Shown in pieces: positions 20,845 to 32,019 of a stretch of 64,000 nucleotides of DNA. This stretch comes from Trichobilharzia szidati (lineage: Eukaryota > Platyhelminthes > Trematoda > Strigeidida > Schistosomatidae). The notes below the pieces were generated by a model that was not told where the DNA came from, made no database searches, and worked only from the letters and a program-made list of their open reading frames with translations. The first letter of the stretch is position 1, and every line of letters starts with the position of its first letter. The stretch lies in assembly GCA_944472155.2 (NCBI GenBank), contig OX235273.1:104616582-104680581 (forward strand), given 5' to 3'. The translations under genes and the position numbers were made by a program.

Positions 20845-21351
20845 GGCGATATATCCAGCGATATATTAAACCGTAGATTAACGAGAGCAGTTGAAAGAAC
20901 TTTCAGTGCCGCAAAACTGCATGTCACTTTCTCAACCAAACCGATATTTACACTGTGCATTAAAGATAGATTACCCAAAACGACAACATCAATGTGTGTA
21001 TATAAATTCAACTGCTCCTGTGGAGCTAGTTATATAGGTCGTACCCAAAGGAATTTATCTTTACGCACTCGTGAACATATTCCGGTCTGGCTTGGGAAAA
21101 GAGCGACCAAATCATTAAATAGTGCAATTCTGGCTCATCTAGTGGATAGCGAACACAGCATCAAAGTAGAAGAGTCATTTACAGTTGTGTATCGAGTACC
21201 AAACAATCTCCCCAAAGGCACACGATTACGCCTCCTAGCCATAGCTGAGGCTTTAGAGATTAATAGAGAAAGACCAGACTTATGTGTACAGAAAAAACTT
21301 ATTCACTCTCTCTGTCTACCCTGGCCCACTATAAGGTCACCAGGATCATAA
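20512..21351 (+). pseudogene. PLE-3: end of RT, linker and complete GIY-YIG domain
   Basis: Open from 20512 to the stop at 21349-21351 (279 codons) without a break, the longest intact Penelope reading here. It begins inside the RT end (IPFLDVLLTKRTDGTLKRN), then an FHSFIPIQYKRN block, a Lys-rich linker (KKLYLNLQFKGDISSDI, ERTFSAAKLHV), the GIY-YIG module (VYKFNCSCGASYIGRTQRN, LRTREHIPVWLG), a HSIKVEESF block and the C-terminal ERPDLCVQKKLIHSLCLPW. RT motifs A to D are missing because the copy is 5'-truncated at a TA repeat. GIY-YIG residues including the downstream Arg and the EH look intact. Confidence 0.85.
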
Positions 21352-21925
21352 TTTTCCGTATTATTATTACCATTATTATCATTCTGTGATATCATGTCTT
21401 TATTATCCATTTCTCCACCCAGTTTATTTCACCTCATTGTTACCCTTAATTTTGTCAACCTTTGTGATTTTACACTAAGCCTACCAACTCTGTAACATCT
21501 TATTACAATTTACAATTTAGCCTCTTTATTTTATCATTAGACATTATCGGTCAGCCCTCACATTCAGTGTCCCCTTTGTTAATGTGTGTTTGTATGTATT
21601 TTGTGGCTATCGCATTTCTCTCACCCCAATGACACTTGTATTCTGTTGACTATAAAACAGCACTATATCACCCAATTGTTCATTCACACTTCATCACATT
21701 TTTCTGACTATACACCCTATACACATTTGATTGATTATGTTAACTAATGGACTATCATCTCAACTTACACATGCACCCCAATACAGTTTCTGATATTATT
21801 TTCATTTGCCTTTATTGGCTATATGTACTCTATTATTCATGGATTTATAACTGTAGAGCCTGAAGAAGAAGAAGTTATCGAAAACAATTGTTCGCTGAAA
21901 ATCTCGTTTTGATTTCAATATGGGG
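21352..21925 (+). mobile_element. PLE-3 3' untranslated/terminal segment
   Basis: Pyrimidine-rich and AT-rich, ending with CTGAAGAAGAAGTTATCGAAA at about 21857-21879. This CTGA...GAAA spacing recurs at the ends of PLE-5, PLE-7 and PLE-8 copies. No coding frame is credible. Confidence 0.5.
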
Positions 21926-21944
21926 ATATTTCATTTATTCCATT

Positions 21945-22025
21945 TTTCACTCTATTGGGTTCCTAGTATGGAACATAAGGATTCAAGGCTTTGAAGTTTC
22001 ACTAGCCGTGGTTTTATGTTTATGT
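21945..22025 (-). mobile_element. SINE-C tail fragment
   Basis: Inverted tail GGGTTCCTAGTATGGAACATA plus the following TTTGAAGTTTC segment; no head. Confidence 0.4.
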
Positions 22026-22479
22026 AAATAGAAAACTATAGCCTATTTGGTTCGGACATACAAAAAGAGTATTAAGACTGATCACAAAGTGAATTGACAG
22101 TTAGACAACCAAGCAGTTCTGCTAAACGACGGTTTCGTCCTTGTCTGGGGAGAACCCATGACCATACGAGAAATCGAATAGTAGATCTTCAATTCAGACA
22201 TTTGAAATGGAGTTCAATGATCGGTGAATCCTAACTTCATCAATTCGTAGTAACATATACACACCACCCTCGACAGGAATCCATTTCACCATGATACGAT
22301 GGATAGGACAACACTGGTCACGACTTTTCAGTTACACACAAAACTTCAGGACATCCATCATCTCTAGTAGCCATCAAATCAGCTGGAGATTTATTTAATC
22401 TAGATTACGACTTTCTGAAGAGATCAGATTCATGGGGTCATTGAATTCTGACTGACCAAATGGCTGAATGATCAACATG

Positions 22480-22640
22480 CTTGGATTTACATCAACTGAA
22501 GAACCCAAGTTCAATCCCCCTGGTGGGGTCGTGTGTGTGTACTTTTGAAGAGTCCCAAACAAGGACGAAAACTTGTGTGTATGTGGTTTCGTCGCCAAAA
22601 TCTACATCGATGTCAATCCAAAAGTCCCTAAAAAAGCACC
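22480..22640 (+). mobile_element. SINE-B, decayed
   Basis: A TTTTGAAGAGTCCCAAACAA then GGACGAAAAC HHR remnant with intact stem II and GAAA. The B box is eroded to AAGTTCAATCCCCC. Confidence 0.5.
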
Positions 22641-22695
22641 ATAATCTTAAATGCAAAAAGTTATCTATAGTTTGGTTTGTAAGGGTTAGTTTTGT

Positions 22696-23057
22696 TTTTA
22701 CGAGTTGATCACGGATTGATATCAGTTAGAGAACCATTGAAAACCAGTACTGGAGTACTGGACAGCCAGCTGTTTCATCCTAGTTTGGGAATCATCGGCA
22801 GTACGCACCCACCAACAGGAGTTTCGAACCCAGGACCTTCCGGTTACAAGGCAAGCTCGTATACCATCGGGTCCCAGTGGCTGAATGGTATACTAGCTTG
22901 CCTTGTAACCGGAAGGTCCTGGGTTTGAAACTCCTGTTGGTGGGTGCGTACTGCCGATGATTCCCAAGCTAGGATGAAACAGCTGGCTGTCCAGTACTCC
23001 AGTACTGGTTTTCAATGGTTCTCTAACTGATATCAATCCGTGATCAAGTCGTAAAAA
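22696..23057. mobile_element. SINE-B near-perfect palindromic dimer
   Basis: Left arm on the minus strand (about 22696-22871), right arm on the plus strand (about 22880-23057), joined head to head around CGGGTCCCAGTGGCTGAATG. The arms agree almost base for base over about 175 bp. Both contain B box GTTTCGAACCC or a one-base variant and an HHR-like module (CCGAUGA core with U4 changed to C; GAUGAAAC). Confidence 0.9.
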
Positions 23058-23559
23058 GTAAGAAATTTTCTTAATTTAAATCATAGAAAAGAGAAGATAG
23101 GAGAAAACAGAAAGTTGTCTCGACGATAATTATAATAATAATAATAACAATGGAGATAAAATCACATAGCAAAAGGAATACATTCTCTATCATATTCAAT
23201 GATGTGAAAGGTATCGTACTATCAGTCACAGTCTATATAATATTAGCAAACAAACAGGCAAATGTATGTGTATAAAAGCTTGTGCGTTATAATGATTGGT
23301 GGATGGGCGGGCAGGCACATGTTAACCTTGATGAACGGATCAATCAAAATAAAGAAGGACACGCCATTATTCAAGCATACATCATAGTCAGTCTGATACA
23401 CATACACATGTTCCTATTGTAAATCGAATTCACTCATTCATTCATGTGAAGGAAGAGTTGAGATGTTTAGTTAACAGAATTTCTCGTCGTATGTACATCG
23501 TTGAGAGACAAGGACTTTAGATTTAGAGAATAATGCTTTTTTTTAAAAAAAAATTTGTC

Positions 23560-24480
23560 TGACATTGTCATTAATATTATTTAGATAATAAGGAGACGTA
23601 ATTTGTCTGAATCGTGTAATGTGTATTTGCGCAACACATTTCGATGATAACAATTATCCAGACAGGTTCATCAGGAGATATAAAGTAGTCAGCGGAACAC
23701 CAAAACCCACTCTACAACTCGCCCCTAAGAAAGACGTGTACATCAAGCTACCCTATATGGGGTGGGGTATCATAGCAGCTTGATAACTAGACAAAGACTG
23801 AACGCTGCTGTTAAAAAGACTTTTTATGCAGCTAATATCATAATAATTGAGAATGTGAAGCCAATATATTCATCTAAGCCCTTTGAACATGAGAAAAATA
23901 ATGTCACATCCCAATTTGAATGTACGTGTGGACACACATGCATAGGGAGGACTCATCGACCTCTGCAAGTAAGGGCTTCAGAGCATATTCCTAAATGGCT
24001 CCAGAAACAAATGGAATCTTCAGAACCCATTAATGGTGAGAACAGGAGACCTAGCTCCTCTATTGTGAAACATATTATAGAGACAGGACATAAAATTGAC
24101 GTTAACACATCTTTTAAACCTATCTATAAAACGTGTTTGGGGCGTATCCTAAAGTTTGTGGAAGCCCTAGCTGGCAATTAGAAAGTTTAAACCACCTCTA
24201 CGCGTTCAAAAACAATTCGTCATCACAACAAACCTTCCTTGGTAAACTTTGTTTTGATACCAGTTAGGCAGATGTACTATTACCTCTGTTATTTGGTTTA
24301 ATGGTCTTCATTGTTATTTTGACCTTCAATGTGTCCTTTTAACTTGACCTAAGTCTATTTTCTAACCTCTTAACTCTTCATTAATTTCATATATATTCCT
24401 ATGACTGTTCGAAAGAAGTGTTGCGCAAATGCATTACACGATTCAGATAAATTACGTCTTCTTATTGCTTTATATAAATT
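23560..24480 (+). mobile_element. PLE-4 copy with inverted terminal repeat
   Basis: Inverted segments at about 23570-23655 and 24410-24480 share the GTGTTGCGCAAATACATTACA-like stretch in opposite orientation. The left one on the minus strand contains CTGATGA...GAAATGTGTTGCGC, a possible HHR-like end. The GIY-YIG coding remnant lies between them. Confidence 0.7.
23762..24240 (+). pseudogene. PLE-4 GIY-YIG tail, catalytic Tyr replaced
   Basis: Open for 139 codons. LITRQRLNAAVKKTFYAANI linker, ECTCGHTCIGRTHRPL (YIG replaced by CIG), RASEHIPKWLQKQ, RPSSSIVKHIIETGHKIDV, then FVEALAGN and a premature stop. A frameshift restores the family ending KFKPPLCVQKQFVITL...PW up to about 24240. The Tyr-to-Cys change at YIG would probably disable the nuclease. 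Confidence 0.75.
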
Positions 24481-25056
24481 CATAAAGGGAACTAATTGTT
24501 TTAAATTAATATTATTAGTATTATCATCATTAAAAGTGAATACAGTAATTTCAGAAAGACAATAGACATAAAATTCCCCTAATCAGACTGCTGTAAAATG
24601 GATGGCTTCTTATCAGAAATCAATTAGTGGTCGGTCCTTCTTTGTCTTACATATGATTTAAGCAATGAAGAAAACACGATCTATTCGTGACTGTATTTCA
24701 GCACACCATTTGTCGATATTGAGCATAGAATTGATGTTTTAATAAGGTATTTAAACTTATCGGTCAAAGTCAGGGTCTTTCGAGAGTTGACCTTCAAGAA
24801 CCGATCAGACACACAAAGAATGTTATGAAATATCATTCCAAATCAAATCGTGACTATCTTTTCGAACATGGAGAGGATAGGTACAGTATTCTCATTTACT
24901 AGGTACTTTTTCTGCAAATCTATACTGTAAAGTTGGGTTATGGCTTTCAAAATTAAGGTTTAGGGTCTAGGGTTAAAAGTTAGGATTAAGAGTTAGGGTT
25001 ATGGTTAGATTTAGGAGTAGGTTGCAGAGCAGTGTCAGAAATATCAATGGATTTCA
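24115..25056. repeat. Segmental duplication B, copy 1
   Basis: About 940 bp nearly identical to 26654-27580. It runs from the PLE-4 GIY-YIG end through its 3' region and unrelated downstream sequence to ATCAATGGATTTCA. Few indels, so it is relatively recent. Confidence 0.85.
24950..25025 (+). repeat. Degenerate telomere-like TTAGGG tract
   Basis: Repeated words TTTAGGG, CTAGGG, GTTAGGGTTATGGTTAG. Too irregular to be a functional telomere; duplicated with block B at about 27480-27550. Confidence 0.5.
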
Positions 25057-25123
25057 GTTGATAGTGACTAATTATTGTTAAAACAAGCTTATCACCACAA
25101 CCACAACCAATACCACCATAATC

Positions 25124-25708
25124 GATTGTCTCCAGTCTTCATTGGTTCTTGGCATTTCGATGACACCAACCAGGAAGTTTACACTAACCTACATGGTTCA
25201 GATTGATTGTCATGTCAAGATTTCATGAAGTGATACCAAGTTTTGGTTTGACCACCCCTAGCTATTTTCCAACCTACTCCTATGTCAAGTGACATTGACC
25301 GTCGACGAAGGCGATGGCTGAGCATGCGCAACACATGACCTAGCCATCTCAATCGATTTGCCTCCATAACTTCATCGATTGATTTTCCCTCCTTACCTAA
25401 AAATACTCAACGCATAACCTCAATATTACTCACCCCATTATACCACCTAACACACACACGGGAGATAAAACGCAGACATCTATGAACAAAGGGAGCTAGC
25501 TGGAACATAACTTCCACTTTTAATGGCCATGTCTCATTCACAGAAATTAAGGGGGACAGAGAAAAACTGTTGCGCAGTACACATGTCCTTTGGTCGATAT
25601 CCGGATATCACATCTACACCAGAGGTGGTGTAAGTTGGTATATGCCACACAATCCTTTCGTATCCGTGCCGAGATTTCGTTAGCGATTTATCATACTGAG
25701 ATAGATTG

Positions 25709-25762
<54 letters not shown>

Positions 25763-26094
25763 TATTCCATTTCTGGATGTTCTTCTTACAAAGAGAACAG
25801 ACGGTACCTTAAAGCGTAACATCTATAGGAAAGCGACGTGGAATGGACAATACACCCACTTCCATAGCTTTATACCTATACAATATAAGCGCAACCTAAT
25901 TCGTTGTCTTAATCATAGAATTAGGCGCATATGTACCGACGACTGCATTGAAGATGAAATAAAAAATCTCACGAACGCCTTGCTACAGAACGACTATCCT
26001 ACCAACTTTGTAAAGAAGTATATCTATGAAACTACACATAAAACTAAGCGAGACACAGTAAGCAAGAAAAAGCTTTACTTAAATTTACAATTCA
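25124..26094. repeat. Segmental duplication A, copy 2
   Basis: Second copy of 19888-20844: LINE-B 3' fragment on the minus strand (25124-25707), a TA microsatellite, then the PLE-3 RT end on the plus strand. It stops abruptly at CAATTCAA, where PLE-4 sequence takes over. Confidence 0.8.
25712..25760. repeat. (TA)n microsatellite
   Basis: About 24 uninterrupted TA units; the other duplicate (20477-20492) has only about 8. This is the chief length difference between the two copies. Confidence 0.95.
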
Positions 26095-26785
26095 ATAATT
26101 GAGAATATGAAGCGAACATGCGAAAAATGATGTCACATCCCACTGTATTTACCAATTTGAATGCACGGTGTGGACACACATGCATATGGAGGACTCATCG
26201 ATCTCTGCAAGTAAGGGTTGGCTTCAGAGCATATTCCTAAATGGCTCCAGAAACAAATGGAATCTTCAGAACCCATTTAATGGTGAGAACAGGAGAACCA
26301 GCTCCTCTATTGCGAAACAAAATATAGAGACAGGACATAAAATTGAAGTTAACAGATCTTCACAAACTTAAGCCCCAATTGTGTTTTCAAAAACAGTTTG
26401 TTATTACTCTTAACCTACCTTGGTAATCCTTATTTGATTGGATTACCAAACGTTTGTGTTAATTATTCTTAATTCTTTTTTTGTCACTGTTTAATCTAAC
26501 TTTTCCATATATATTGACTTGACAAGTAAATGTGTGATCAGATTGTTCGAAATGTATAGCGCAAATACATCACATTTTTCAGATAATCTCCATCTTCTAA
26601 TAACGCTATCAAAATTTATAAAAGGGACTAATTGTTTTAAGTTAACAGATCTTTTGAAACCTATCTATAAAACGTGTTTGGGGCGTATCCTAAAGTTTGT
26701 GGAAGCCCTAGCAATTAGAAAGTTTAAGCCACCTTTATGCGTTCAAAAACAATTCGTCATCACATTAAACCATCCTTGGTAAATT
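25758..26785 (+). pseudogene. Chimeric PLE: PLE-3 RT end fused to PLE-4 GIY-YIG pieces
   Basis: 25758-26094 is open and matches the start of the PLE-3 reading (FLDVLLTKRTDGTLKRN to KKKLYLNLQF). At about 26094 it switches to PLE-4 sequence (ATAATTGAGAATATGAAGC) and hits a stop at once. 26100-26370 is a frameshifted PLE-4 GIY-YIG. A second switch at GTTAACAGATCTT (26346-26358 and again 26640-26652) brackets a foreign PLE 3' end, after which the family ending KFKPPLCVQKQFVITLNHPW is intact. No functional protein is possible. Confidence 0.75.
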
Positions 26786-27580
26786 TTGTTTTGATACCAG
26801 TTAGGCAGATGTACTATTACCTCTGTTATTTGGTTTAATGGTCTTCATTGTTATTTAGACCTTCAATATGTCCTTTTAACTTGACTTAAGTCTATTTTCT
26901 AACCTCTTAACTCTATTAATTTCATATATATTGTTTGAAATGTGTTGCGCAAATACATTACATGATTCAGACAAATTACGTCTTCTTATTGCTTTATCCA
27001 AATTCATAAAGGCAACTAATTGTTTAAAATTAATATTATTAGTATTATTATCATTAAAACTGAATACAGTAATTTCAGAAAGACAATAGACATAAAATTC
27101 CCCTAATCAGACTGCTGTACAATGGATGGCTTCTTATCAGAAATCAATTAGTGGTCGGTCCTTCTTTGTCTTACATATGATTTAAACAATGAAGAAAACA
27201 CGATCTATTCATGACTGCATTTCAGCACACCATTTGTCGATATTGAGCATAGAATTGATGTTTTAATAAAGTATTTAAACTTATCGGTCAAAGTCAGGGC
27301 CTTTCGAGAGTTGACCTTCAAGAACCGATCAGACACACAAAGAATGTTATGAAATATCATTCCAAATCAAATCGTGACTATCTTTTCGAACATGGAGAGG
27401 ATAGGTACAGTATTCTCATTTACTAGGTACTTTTTCTGCAAATCTATACTGTAAAGTTGGGTTATGGCTTTCAAAATTAAGGTTTAGGGTCTAGGGTTAA
27501 AAGTTAGGATTAAGAGTTAGGGTTATGGTTAGATTTAGGAGTAGGTTGCAGAGCAGTGTCAGAAATATCAATGGATTTCA
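26654..27580. repeat. Segmental duplication B, copy 2
   Basis: Copy of 24115-25056, including the telomere-like tract (about 27480-27550). The reading KFVEALAIRKFKPPL is in frame here, while copy 1 has a stop after FVEALAGN. Confidence 0.85.
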
Positions 27581-27589
27581 AAGAACCAT

Positions 27590-28010
27590 GACCTACAGTC
27601 ACCTGGGTGAATGGGTGTATCGCGCATGGTACGATTCCTCCATAGATCACCTGTTTATTGACTAGGAGATATTCTTACAACGCAAGCTACAACTATACAG
27701 TGTAATATCAAGTTTGCAATACTTTTTTTAGTATATTTTTCAACGAGTATGCAACTTTTTTGCATCTGAATTCTGATTGGTTGCTCAAGGTCACTATGGT
27801 TTTGGTTATGATAGTTTAACTTTGCCAGGTCATCTTAATTTTGCCGTACGAAATAACCTTTTAAAGATAAAAGCGGTCATCGGAATTCACCTCAAGAAGC
27901 CAAACCTGTGAGCGTTCGTTCAGAAGAAATTCGTGCAGCCATCTCCCTTACCTTGACTATCATTATGAGTTATTATTATTGTTCTATATTACTATTTTGC
28001 TTACTTTGTT
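27590..28010. other. No recognised gene; short PLE-like end
   Basis: Mostly unassigned. 27890-27960 reads like a Penelope C-terminus on the plus strand (VRRNSCSHLPYLDY-type endings with QKKF in one frame), too short to classify. Confidence 0.3.
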
Positions 28011-28014
28011 TGAA

Positions 28015-28110
28015 AGATCCCAGTGGCCCACCTCGCACCCTGGAGGTGGGTGCGTACTGATGAAGAGTCCCAGACTAGGGTGAAACAGCTGTCCAGCACT
28101 GTCAGATTTT
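28015..28110 (+). mobile_element. SINE-B fragment with hammerhead-like module
   Basis: GGTGGGTGCGTACTGATGAAG, then AGTCCCAGACTAGGGTGAAAC and AGCTGTCCAGCAC. Stem I GUACUG/CAGCAC keeps most pairs; the core is AUGAAGA (C3 to A). Confidence 0.6.
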
Positions 28111-28249
28111 TGGGATACCTAGGCCTGTCGCATGCTCTGATAGTGTTCGCGTGAATTTTGTTGCCAGATCTGCCAAGGGCGATAGAATAGTGGACGACCT
28201 AACGGTTGTGCACAAGATTTGAAGGGCGTATGCTATATGCATGCGCCAC

Positions 28250-28420
28250 GCCCTAATAGTGTTTGCGTTTCTGGTTCAGCGGTAGGACGCTAGCCAATCC
28301 ATACATGTAGTTCGGATTTCACTTACCGGCAGGCCGGTAAAGAGGGAAGGTTGGGTACATCGACGTATTACCCTGTTAACTGCTTTCCTCTTAAAAATAG
28401 CTTCACAATTGGATATAAGC
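28250..28420 (+). mobile_element. SINE-C fragment, head-proximal
   Basis: TTCAGCGGTAGGACGCTAGCC A-box region and GGTAAAGAGGGAAGGTTGGG body; B box eroded, tail absent. Confidence 0.5.
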
Positions 28421-28464
28421 TTACATCTCTTAAGACGATCTTCTCCATGTAACCCCCCCCTGTG

Positions 28465-28760
28465 AACCACTTCCCATTCGGGTCCCAGTTCGAGGGTTTG
28501 TCTGGCACATAAAGTCACTCAACATCCTCCCCTCAGTGTGTGTGTGTGTGTGGTCAATCTCCAATTTCTTCTGCACATTGTTAGGCCAGAGTTCCTTGTT
28601 GTGAATCCTTCCTGGCCAGCTATCTGATCTTCAGTGTGAAGTAGATGCAGTTGTTGATAAAAGTCTGTAGTAGCCTGTGAGAAAGGCTTTTAGTGATGCG
28701 CGTACATAATCTTCAAATCAATAGTGTTGAAAACGTGAGTCACGTGAGTCTTTATGCTTA
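28465..28760 (-). mobile_element. LINE-A fragment, C-terminal part
   Basis: Inverted LINE-A: ATCTTCAGTGTGAAG and TTGATAAAAGTCTGTAG correspond to the codons around the DLHQQL region of the plus-strand copies. Frameshifted throughout. Confidence 0.5.
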
Positions 28761-28974
28761 ATATTCATGGAAAAGATAGAATAAAGCTCAGACAAATAAT
28801 TATTCACTAATTAATTGACCAATTAATCAATTAATTAACCTCTGTCCTCCTAGCATAGTGGCCATATTACAGACTTGAATGATAGGCACTTCAGTCTGAA
28901 CCAACAACACCAAGGTCTAGACACATGACATAATTTGTTACCATCTAGTGTCCATTGAAAGTATCCATTACAGT

Positions 28975-29210
28975 CCTACAGGAGGAGGTCAATGGCGAAC
29001 CCAAATAGCTCGGCGACAACGTCTCCAACTGCTGCTCCTTTAGGTGACCTGAGTTCAAACCCCAATGATTGCACCAGTACTGACGATGAGTGAGTTCCAA
29101 GCACTAGGACGAAACAGCTGTCTGTGAGTATTCCCAGCTGATTTTCAATGGTTCTGTAACTGATATCAGTTCGTGGTCAAACTGGACACAAATCAAATAC
29201 TGACAAACTA
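28975..29210 (+). mobile_element. Chimeric SINE: D-type head with B-type ribozyme tail
   Basis: The first half is SINE-D-like (CAGTCCTACAGGAGG, then CGACAACGTCTCCAACTGC and TGACCTGAGTTCAAAC). The second half is SINE-B (GTACTGACGATGAG, GCACTAGGACGAAACAGCTGTC, then TGGTTCTGTAACTGATATCAG). No boundary repeat separates the halves. Confidence 0.6.
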
Positions 29211-29429
29211 ACTCTTGAAAATTTGAGTATTTTGTGAAGTGCTCCTGTTTGTTGTTGCTGTTGTCGTTGTTGTTGTTGGTGGTATATTTGCCCCATCTAC
29301 ACTGATCTATGGGCTAATTATTTACTGCATCTGTTGACATCAATCAATTCATCTGTGTTTATACATGCTCAGTAGATGTAGAGAGTGACTGGAGCTGTAT
29401 TCATGTCACATATGATTAAAATCCATATT

Positions 29430-29990
29430 TCCATGGGCTCCTAGTAGAATATAAGACATCAATAACACATCTCCATTTTAGTCGATTTTAGCTGATTCCA
29501 TAGTTGTGCATACGCTTTCACCTCCTCCTCCTCACATGATTTGTCTTCATGTCACTGTCAGACCGACACCCAATTAATCATTTCCTTTCAGGTTCCACTC
29601 AAGTGTTTTCATGAGACGTTATGTCATCTTCAGGTCTCAGTTTACATCCAATCCGTTTCCATTTCATTCTGCATACTTGTTGGTCGATGGGTCGTTGGTT
29701 CGTTGTCAGAGCTCATTCTTGCTGATCTTTTTCGATCATGCGAAGAAGTCAGCTGCTACTGAAAGTCTGAGACGTACTCTGCTAGGAATGATTCTGGTGA
29801 TGATGCAGTATATGTCTGAACCATGTCTTGAAATTGGTGTTGGAAATCCGAATGTTGTTCTTCTATGTGCTGAATCCAGTAGATTTCCATACTGATTTCA
29901 GACCAATGAAGGTCTGTTTTGCCTTTCCAATCATGGCTGGCTCTGACATCCTCGTCAGTGCAGTCTGTAGTTTAACCGATCGATGACTTG
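29430..29990 (-). mobile_element. LINE-A fragment
   Basis: Inverted copy of the LINE-A C-terminal and post-RT region, more diverged than those at 14497 and 37440. TCATGCGAAGAAGTCAGCTGC and CTGATCTTTTTCGATCATGCG align to the region after the RT core. The plus-strand open frames here are shadows. Confidence 0.5.
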
Positions 29991-29999
29991 TTTCAAATT

Positions 30000-31049
30000 T
30001 CTAACATTGGTTGGGTAGTGATTGGTGCTTGTTGTTGGTTGGTTATGCTTGCCATCTCCGTCGTGTCTATGTTCATCACTTGAATTCCTGGATTCGCTGA
30101 CTGTTTCTTCAGTCAGTTTGATGGTTTCCGCCTGCAGATCTTTGTGTGACATTAGACACCCTGGACGTGTTGATATTGACCAATTGTTGTTAAAACAAGC
30201 TTATCACCAGCATCACTACCACTACAAATACCGCCATAATCGAGTGGTGAGATTCTGTATTGTATTAAAACTGCTCTATGTATATGCATGTGGGTGGGCA
30301 GGAGTAAAGCAATAGACGCCATAGCCAAATGACCACGAACCATCCAGTCAGACAGCCGGACACTATGAAAGGATGCCTTTCTTAGTCTTCATCATTTTAG
30401 GTTCCCCCATGATTTACGGGATTAGGGTTACGGTTGAGGTTGGTGTTGGTTTGTAGTTAGAGTGGATTGTCGTTATTTCTGGATTAGAGTTACAGTTGGG
30501 GTAAGTTTGGGGTTAGGGCTAGATTAGGGTATAGTTAGGTGTAGGGTCAGAGTAAGGTTATAAGGTGAAACTAGCAATGTAGATTATGGACAGCATCTAC
30601 TTGAAGTGTCGAGCGGTTTGACTGTCATCATCAGGATATATTCATCATAAAGTCAATCATTCATCAGTATGAATGGATCTTAAACCTGGCACTGATACAA
30701 AGTCTTTTGAACGTTGTTTTTGGGTATATTGAAAAAATGCATTAGAGTAGTATATATCTACTAACCATTCCTATTAAATAATAAGGATTCCTTCTTGCAA
30801 CATATTAAAGGTAATTACACTGTATAAATTATTTTCGTGATGTAACTGTATCCTGTAAATATACTTTTTGTGCTAAAATACCACATTTCACCTGGATGAA
30901 TATGATTGGTTGGTTGAAGGTCATTTGGCTGTGCGTCTTGTCTTCTAAATTTCAAAACAGACTACTACTATATCTGGTCTATTGTGAATAATATATTTGT
31001 TAGAGAACTAATGAAAGTCACCAAGGTGTACTAGACAGCTATTTTTTGA
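30000..31049. other. Unassigned, with telomere-like tract
   Basis: 30178-30245 shares about 60 bp (GTTAAAACAAGCTTATCACCA...) with 25078-25123. 30420-30560 is rich in TTAGGG-like words (GATTAGGGTTACGG, GGGGTTAGGGCTAG). No gene seen. Confidence 0.4.
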
Positions 31050-31300
31050 TTGAACACTAGTCAATAACTAGTGTAATGTGTCTAGTCCTATCTTCGGTGC
31101 AGACTGAATTCTATCAGTCATATTTGCAATGTGGCCACCATGCTAGGTGGCTCGCCATTACGGTGCACTGTGAATTGTTGGTACTAGACAGCTGTTTCGT
31201 CGCAGTTTGGGATTCCTTATAAGTAGTATCCACTCACCTCAACAGTTTGAAACCAGGACCGTCTTGTGACGAGATGAGGTTGTAGACTGTTCAACCACTG
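31050..31300. mobile_element. SINE-D-related end fused to SINE-B minus fragment
   Basis: 31060-31165 matches 9625-9735 (ACTAGTGTAATGTGTCTAGTCC and GCAATGTGGCCACCATGCTAGG). 31185-31260 is an inverted SINE-B HHR segment (GACAGCTGTTTCGTCGCAGTT). Confidence 0.5.
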
Positions 31301-31654
31301 GAATCCGACTCAATGGTCCAGTTCGTGGCAAATATAGTGCAACCACTAGCCAATGTCTTCGACGACTAAATATCCTTTTGCCTGACTTGATGAACCCAGC
31401 TGGTGATAACAACAACATCTCACTAGAACTCAAAGCAACTCTTCGTGTTGTATAGAATCAGTTGTCAATGAGTATCAATCAGATTGATTATTAAGTGTTG
31501 ATTTTCAAGGATTTGATTGATAAACTAAAGAGGGAACAGCTGACTAGTAAGTACTACCTGATAGTTCTCAATGCTTCTCTAACTGATGTCAACTTGTCGA
31601 TCCTGTAACCAATCACACCTCTGCAAATCAACACTTGATAATCATAATATATTT

Positions 31655-31975
31655 GGATGGAGGATTTCATCATGACCTGACATCAGTTAGAGAACCATTG
31701 GAAAACCAACAGGGAGTAGTGGACAGCTGTTTCGTCCCTCCTAGTTTGGGACTCTTCATCAGTACGCACCCACACTGCGGAGTTCGAACCCAGGACCTTC
31801 TGGTTACAAGGCGAGCTGGCTCGTAGACCATTGAGCCACTCTTCAGCAGTACGATGAAGAGTCCCAAACTAGGACGAAACAGCTGTCCAGTACTTCCAGG
31901 TTTTCCAGTGATTCTCTAACTGATGTCAGCTCATGATGAAATCCTCCATCCAACCAAACTAAATCCCCATAAAAC
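31655..31975. mobile_element. SINE-B inverted dimer, shortened right head
   Basis: A minus-strand arm (31655-31850) with head and B box is joined to a plus-strand arm (31850-31975) that starts at the HHR module (ACGATGAAGAGTCCCAAACT) and runs to TCATGATGAAATCCTCC. The dimer is asymmetric because the right arm lacks its tRNA head. Confidence 0.75.
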
Positions 31976-32019
31976 CAATACTTGAAAAACAATCTGAAGC
32001 ACACTAGCGACTGGCCCTA

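Noticed and set aside
25712..25760. TA array as a regulatory element or origin
   Set aside because: Simple microsatellite expanded in one copy of a duplication; nothing else supports function.
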